Origin: Neckera pumila
Taxonomy: Eukaryota; Streptophyta; Bryopsida; Hypnales; Neckeraceae
Assembly (NCBI GenBank): GCA_963969595.1
Contig: OZ018409.1
Coordinates: forward strand, 38,763,282 to 38,827,281
Reading direction: 5' to 3'
DNA: 64,000 bases
Below the pieces are notes generated by a model. That model was not told where the DNA came from. It was given only the letters and a program-made list of their open reading frames with translations, and did not search any database. Positions 59,008 through 64,000 of the stretch are shown one piece after another (positions within the stretch are counted from its first letter, which is position 1; each line of letters begins with the position of its first letter). The position numbers were made by a program, and so were the translations under genes.

Positions 59008-61457
59008 ATCTAATCCTTTCTTCAATGACGTTCATGAATATCTTGCCCACTTGCTACAATAAGGTAGAACAATCCAATGCTATTTGTCATCCAATTCCGA
59101 CATCTATTGGACCCTCCCATTTGCGTCAATCACCCATCTATTATCACAATCTTAGCAACACTTGAATCATAGGGTTGCTATTCTGTGAGCATGCAAGCGT
59201 GAGCCTGTGAGCTTGTGAGCATACAGTTTTTTAGAGAAAATTCTATGGTGAAACCTATGACCGTGGACATTATATCATTCAAGATTTAGGATTGAAAGAC
59301 TGAAATAATCTACTCATTTTGTCAATAAATGGAAAGTAGAGATGTCTTCCACTACCAACATTCTTTCAAACCATGCTTGGTGCTTCTGGAAACCAACGTC
59401 TATAGTTAGGAGCCTTTGTCCACCATAGAAGAGACTGCAACAAGCTGTTTAGAAGACTAGACATAGAAGCCACAAAGCTAATTTTTTTGCAATCTCTATA
59501 GGATATTTTCAATGGCGCAGTTGTCAATAGGCTCATCAGCATTGTTGTCTGAACCATCAACATTGTCATTTGAAACATTTCATTTCTATCATAGAGCAGT
59601 TGTTTAGTGGCATGGGACTTAAGTTTCACAAATTTTTCTGTAGAAAAATTGATTTAGATCAAATTTGAAAAAGGAAAAAAAATAATCAAGGTCCAAGTGG
59701 TTGATGCATTTAATAACATTTGCTTACTACATAACATGCAAATATATAATTGTCAATAAGATTAGAAAATTTAAAGCCGGTTCCACGCTAGATTGTAATT
59801 ATGGGCCTTATTGCACAAGAATAGCTAGAGTACAATCAAGTTGCAAGTCTAAACTTTTAATAAAAAATCTTGAATACACAAACAAGTCTTCAAAATCATC
59901 ATGATTAAACTAAATTATAAATTTATTCATTTTTTATCCTAGTTATTGGAATGTGGGCTTCCATTGGTGCCAAGAGTTCTTCCAAATAACCTAATATGTG
60001 ACCAAAAGAAACAAGTAACTCTGGCACAAACACAATTTGATCAAACCCAAGCTTCAAGCTAATTTTATTATTCAAAAATCTTATATATATGAACAAGTCC
60101 TTGATAGCTAAATGAATGAGCTAGAATATAAAATTTGGTTTTTATTTTAATCACTTGTTAGGATGTGAAGAATACCTCTTGACACCATTGCAATTGGTAG
60201 CTCTTTGGTGGCATAATCAAAAGACAATAATAACAATAATTTTTTGTTAGCAGTGAAAGGCCTCTTATAGGTGCCAAAAAGTCCCGCTCACATCTTAGCA
60301 AGTGATCAAGAAAAAAAAAACAATCCTTACAGATGTGCAAATCCTACAAATCATTTTATTCAAGCTAGAATAAAAATTTATTTTTCCTTTGTCATTGACT
60401 TTTGAACTAAGGACTCCCATTGGACCAAGAGTTCCTCTAAACAATCCAATATGTGATTTAAAGATAAAACTAACCTTTGCAAAAGCAAAAGCAAATTGAA
60501 CACAAGCTTAAGGTTAATTTTTGATTTAAGAATCTTATGTACATGAAGAGATCCTCAACATCCAGATGAAATAGATTGCATATAGATTTTATTTTCTCAT
60601 GATCATTTGCTAGGGTGTGAGGAGTACTTCTTGGCAAGGAGAAAAAACAACATAAATAAAATAAAAAATGAAATAATATATAAAATAAAATAAAATAAAA
60701 AAATTGCATCTAAAGGTCTCCTTTTGGCTCCCAGAGGAACCAGGGCTTTTTTTTTTGGCGAGAGAGCGCCATTTTGCACTCAGCTTCTGGCCCTGGCGAA
60801 ACTCATATAGAGAAAAAAAGGAGAAAACCTTACCTTTTTGCCACGTTAGCACCCCAAGGCGGCTGACAGGTGCCAGACTGGCGACAGCGTTGTCCAGGGA
60901 GGAGGTTATGTCGCCACCTGCACCCTGCTTTATCGCCACTCCGTCCTGCATCGTCGCCACTTCCTGGCTTTCATTTCCACCATCTGCTTCGTACCTGCAA
61001 ATGATCTCGCCATTGTTGCTCCAGCGTTTGCTCATTGTTTCGCCACCGCGTGCTTCAATCCTGCAATTCATTTGGCCCAGTACGAGCTCGAGTGCGCCTA
61101 GGTTTCGCCAGTTGAATGAGAGGTTGGGCTAGAGTTTTTGCCATACAGGGACTTGATTTTAGCAAGGTGGAGGTGCGGTCCAGGATGTTGTGCGCCTCTT
61201 GCAATTTATTTCTTGGTCGTTAATTCTGCTTGTTAGTGGTCGGAGTGGTTAGACATGGCGGCGTTGAGCCTTCACGCCAAACTTTGGGTCACCATGCACG
61301 TAAAATTAGCAAAATTGAATAGGTTGTTTCATGACAATTGCGGTTTTGCTGTGAGTGTTTGTGGGTTTTGCACATTTGTGGTTCTCTTTGTGCATCGCAT
61401 TGGGCTTTCAGTGTTGCTTTGTTGCATTCCAGTAAGTTTCAGTAACCTTTGTATGCG
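59008..61457. other. Intergenic DNA and leader of the hAT-derived gene
   Basis: AT-rich to 60.7 kb. From 60.72 kb composition rises. CGCCAC is repeated at roughly 25-bp spacing around 60910-60960. A minus-strand frame at 60610-61071 (start MNCRIEARGGETMSKRW) is weakly protein-like but unrecognised. A frame at 61255-61536 (+) ends with a GTAAGT donor at 61434 and is probably leader. No transposon end could be paired because the right end lies outside the window. Confidence 0.4.
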
Positions 61458-63837
61458 ATGGATTCTGGTGCCGAGGGTGTTGGGGACGATGCCGTCGCAA
61501 AGGCACTGCAAGCGGCCTCAATTGCACGCTCTATGAAGACGAAGGTTGAGAAAGCTGCGCGTGAGGCTCTTGAGTTGGCGCAAATCAAGATGAAGAGGAA
61601 GGGCAAGCAAATTGACTCGCGGAGGGTAGAGGCGCGCAAACAGACCATGAAATCTTACTTTCAGTCTAGCCGAGGGTTTGGAGCAGGCCAACCTCTTTCC
61701 CTTGTCTTCGATGGTTGCATGCCGGAGGTACCAGGTGCGGAACCTCAATCGGGGGAGGAGTATCCGAGCGATGAATGCGGTGATCGATTACTTGGGAGAC
61801 AGAAGAGCACATCGCGATCGCGAGACACTGCTGTCACTCCTGGGTCTTCTTCAGGATCAGGAGACACTGTTGTACTTAGTGCCAAGTTTCCACTAATTGC
61901 AATTTCGGAGGATTCTGAAGACTGTGACGATGCCAAGTTCGTGGAGATCTTTGACGGGTTTGATGGATCTGATGATTCGGACTTTGAGTCCCCACCGTCG
62001 AAGAGGGGTGCCACAATCCGCTCTAAGGCTGACCTTCAGCGATCCAAGGCTCAAAAGAGGTACGATCGCCATCGCAAGTTTCAAACATTGTGGGCTGCAA
62101 AGCTCCCTTGGGCTGAAGGTATAATGGCGTCAGATGGCATTCTGCATATGGTCAAGTGCAAAGTTTGTTCTTCTTTTGACAGGAAACCTTGCATAATGGC
62201 TCCAAAATCTGATACTCTTTTTAAACACGATGGCAAGCGCATAGCAAAGAAGGACATGCCACAGTATAAGGTAAAAGCAGGAGAGAGCTACATTGCGACA
62301 CGGTGCAAGCATAGAAAAAACTTGCGCTTGTATGCAGCAAAGCCTCCCTCCACAGTCTTGGAACAACTGAACCAGTGTACTTCGTTAGAAGCCAGGAAGA
62401 AGAGAGTCCAATTTGCGACTTTGTTCCAGCTACTCTCCGATGGGCGGCCAATGGTGGAATTTGAATCTCGGCAGGCACTGTACAAGTTGTTGGGTGTCCC
62501 CGACATGCCATCAGCGCATTGGTGTGACAATTCGGGTTGGGTCATGGCAGCTTACATGTATAAACAGGTCATGCAGGAGACACGGAGGTGGATTGCTGAT
62601 GCCCAATTCTTGGCCGTCACAGTGGACGAGGTTACTGTAGTCGACAATAGTAGTTATTTGTTCGTTCATGCTTATGTTGTTCGTGATTGGGTGAGGATTC
62701 CTTTGCTTGTTTCTTTGCAACGAGTGGAATGCAGTCCAACGGCTGAAAATCTCACGGAACTCATTGTCGATGCTGTGAGAAGTGGTGCTGGGCTAGACTG
62801 TGAAGACTTTGCAAAAAAGGTACTCAGCTTTGGGGCTGACGGTGCCTCCACGCTACAGGGAACTCAAACGGGAGTCACTTTGCAGATCAAACAAAAGCAT
62901 GCACCAAATTTGATAGGGGTGCATTGTGTTGCTCATCGATGCAACTTGGCATTTAAGGCGTTGTCTGATCTTTCCATATTCTGCGATGTTGAGAAACTCC
63001 TCTCAGTCACCTACTCGTACTTTTGTAAGAGTCCTAAGAGGTTTTCAGAATTTTGTTAGTTAGCTGAATTGACGGAGACTAAGGGGCTTAAGATGCTCCG
63101 TAACGTGCAGACTTGGTGGGTTAGTTTGATAGAACCACTGCGACGCCTCCTCTCTGAATATCGGACACTCATCTACAAAATGCAGGCAGACCTCTATGAA
63201 AACAACAAGGTTGAGGTACTAAGTCTTTCCTGTATTTGCTTTCTTTATTCATTCAAGACTGCTTAGATGTGCGGTTAGATGTAAGGTTGAGGGTATTTCT
63301 TGTACATTGTATACTTTTATATTGATTCATGTGTGATTTGTGTGACTTTCATTGTCTTTGTTGTGGGCTCCGTCCTCTTTCTTGATTTTGTTATTTGTGA
63401 CATTCACTTACTTCGTTTACGTACTGGTCCCATGCAGGCGTGTCTTGTTTTTTTGCTTGACCCGTTTACCTTACTCGGTATGTGTGCGTTGTTGCCACTT
63501 CTGGAGGCAATAGACACTTTAATAAATTACGCACAGAAACGTGACGTTTACGTCTGTGACTTCATCGCTGCGGTCAAAGTTTGCCAGGCCTCGCTTTATT
63601 GCATGTATGAGGATAAGGGGATTGCCTTCAACTCTGATGAGTTTTGGAGCTTCAACAATTTGCTCAACTGCAGCCACGAGCAAATTCATATAAAGTGGTT
63701 GTGTGATCTTAACAACAATACTGCAGTTTTAGCGTTTGTTTGTCATGGCGAGCAAATCCATGCCGAACACAAGGGAGCACCCGTGGATCGCTACATGTGG
63801 GCTGGTTTGCTTGCCAAAGTGAAGTCTGAGTGCTCCA
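61458..63837 (+). pseudogene. hAT-transposase-derived gene with in-frame TAG, partial
   Basis: Exon 1 starts at ATG 61458 (MDSGAEGVGDDAV) and runs 533 codons to a TAG at 63057-63059; the same frame then continues to 63213 (LAELTETKGLKMLRNVQTWW). A GT donor (63214) and an acceptor at 63437 join it in phase to a second exon ending at a GTAAGT donor (after 63837); the rest is outside. Domains: basic, Ser/Asp-rich N-terminus; BED-like zinc finger near Cys234/Cys237; RNase-H-like core with VTVDEVT (Asp390) and SFGADGASTLQG (Asp461); conserved HCVAHRCNLAF (His489); then the part with LPLLEAIDTLINYAQKRDVYVCDF typical of the plant and animal hAT-like group. The TAG would remove the C-terminal half including the insertion and dimer region. 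Otherwise the frame is remarkably intact. Confidence 0.75.
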
Positions 63838-64000
63838 GTAAGTTCTGTCACAGTTGCTCAGAGATGTCACAGTTGCAGCACAGGGATGTCACAGTTGTAG
63901 TGTAGAGATGCAGATCGGGGGATTTGGGCTAAGTCAGCATCCTTGCTTTCCCTAATGAACCTCCTCATTTTCTTTGTTCTCATTGCTTGCATGTATGAGA

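Noticed and set aside
59366..59629. Minus-strand frame that could be a hAT dimerisation remnant
   Set aside because: Only vague resemblance, no diagnostic motif, and AT-rich flanks without transposon ends.
1..64000. tRNA and rRNA genes
   Set aside because: No cloverleaf with intact A and B boxes or rRNA core was noticed by eye; a covariance-model scan would be decisive.

Overview
The window looks like nuclear DNA of a land plant. The genes carry GT-AG introns of roughly 100-1000 bp. They sit as GC-richer islands in a very AT-rich, repeat-filled background, and the leaders contain TTTAGGG-type telo-box motifs. Gene content (plant CDKC kinase with a PITAIRE helix, plant-type pectate lyase, plant-type hinge protein) fits a streptophyte. 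The compact genes and sparse gene spacing would suit a bryophyte-grade plant, but that last step is inference.

Layout from left to right: (1) 2.3-5.8 kb, a fragment of a C2H2/U1-type zinc-finger gene directly followed by a six-exon pectate lyase (+). (2) 15.5 kb, an intronless 145-residue membrane protein (+) that I do not recognise. (3) 20.5-25.2 kb, a complete 13-exon CDKC kinase on the minus strand (566 aa), with its leader running to about 26.6 kb. (4) 31-32.8 kb, the hinge subunit of mitochondrial complex III (QCR6/UQCRH, +, 83 aa), whose start codon appears to be split by an intron; a possible divergent first exon lies at 30.2-30.4 kb (-). (5) 46.8-50.2 kb, a complete eight-exon tyrosine aminotransferase-like gene (+, 472 aa). 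(6) 52.3-54.6 kb, a four-exon, divergent family-I inorganic pyrophosphatase-like gene (+, 190 aa). (7) 61.4-63.8 kb, a hAT-transposase-derived gene (+), interrupted by an in-frame TAG and running off the right edge. The genes are unrelated housekeeping and wall-metabolism functions; there is no operon or cluster.

The most distinctive content is between the genes. Many non-autonomous elements end in TTAA followed by CCC(T/C)TWAA-type inverted repeats, the layout expected of piggyBac-type TTAA-targeting elements. A 229-230 bp family has four copies, a ~920 bp family three, and there are several other sizes. Two of these elements are inserted at TTAA-like sites inside two different copies of a second MITE family (flanked by TA, ends AGGTAGT). 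Each host copy therefore shows the unoccupied site of the other, which gives direct evidence for TTAA targeting and for the order of insertion. The window also has three CACTA-type MITEs (two with exact 3-bp target duplications), a 1.14-kb element with 26-bp perfect terminal repeats, several long fold-back structures, and tandem duplications inside two gene introns.

All exon coordinates were worked out by hand from splice signals, reading phase and remembered family alignments. They are internally phase-consistent but have not been checked against transcripts.
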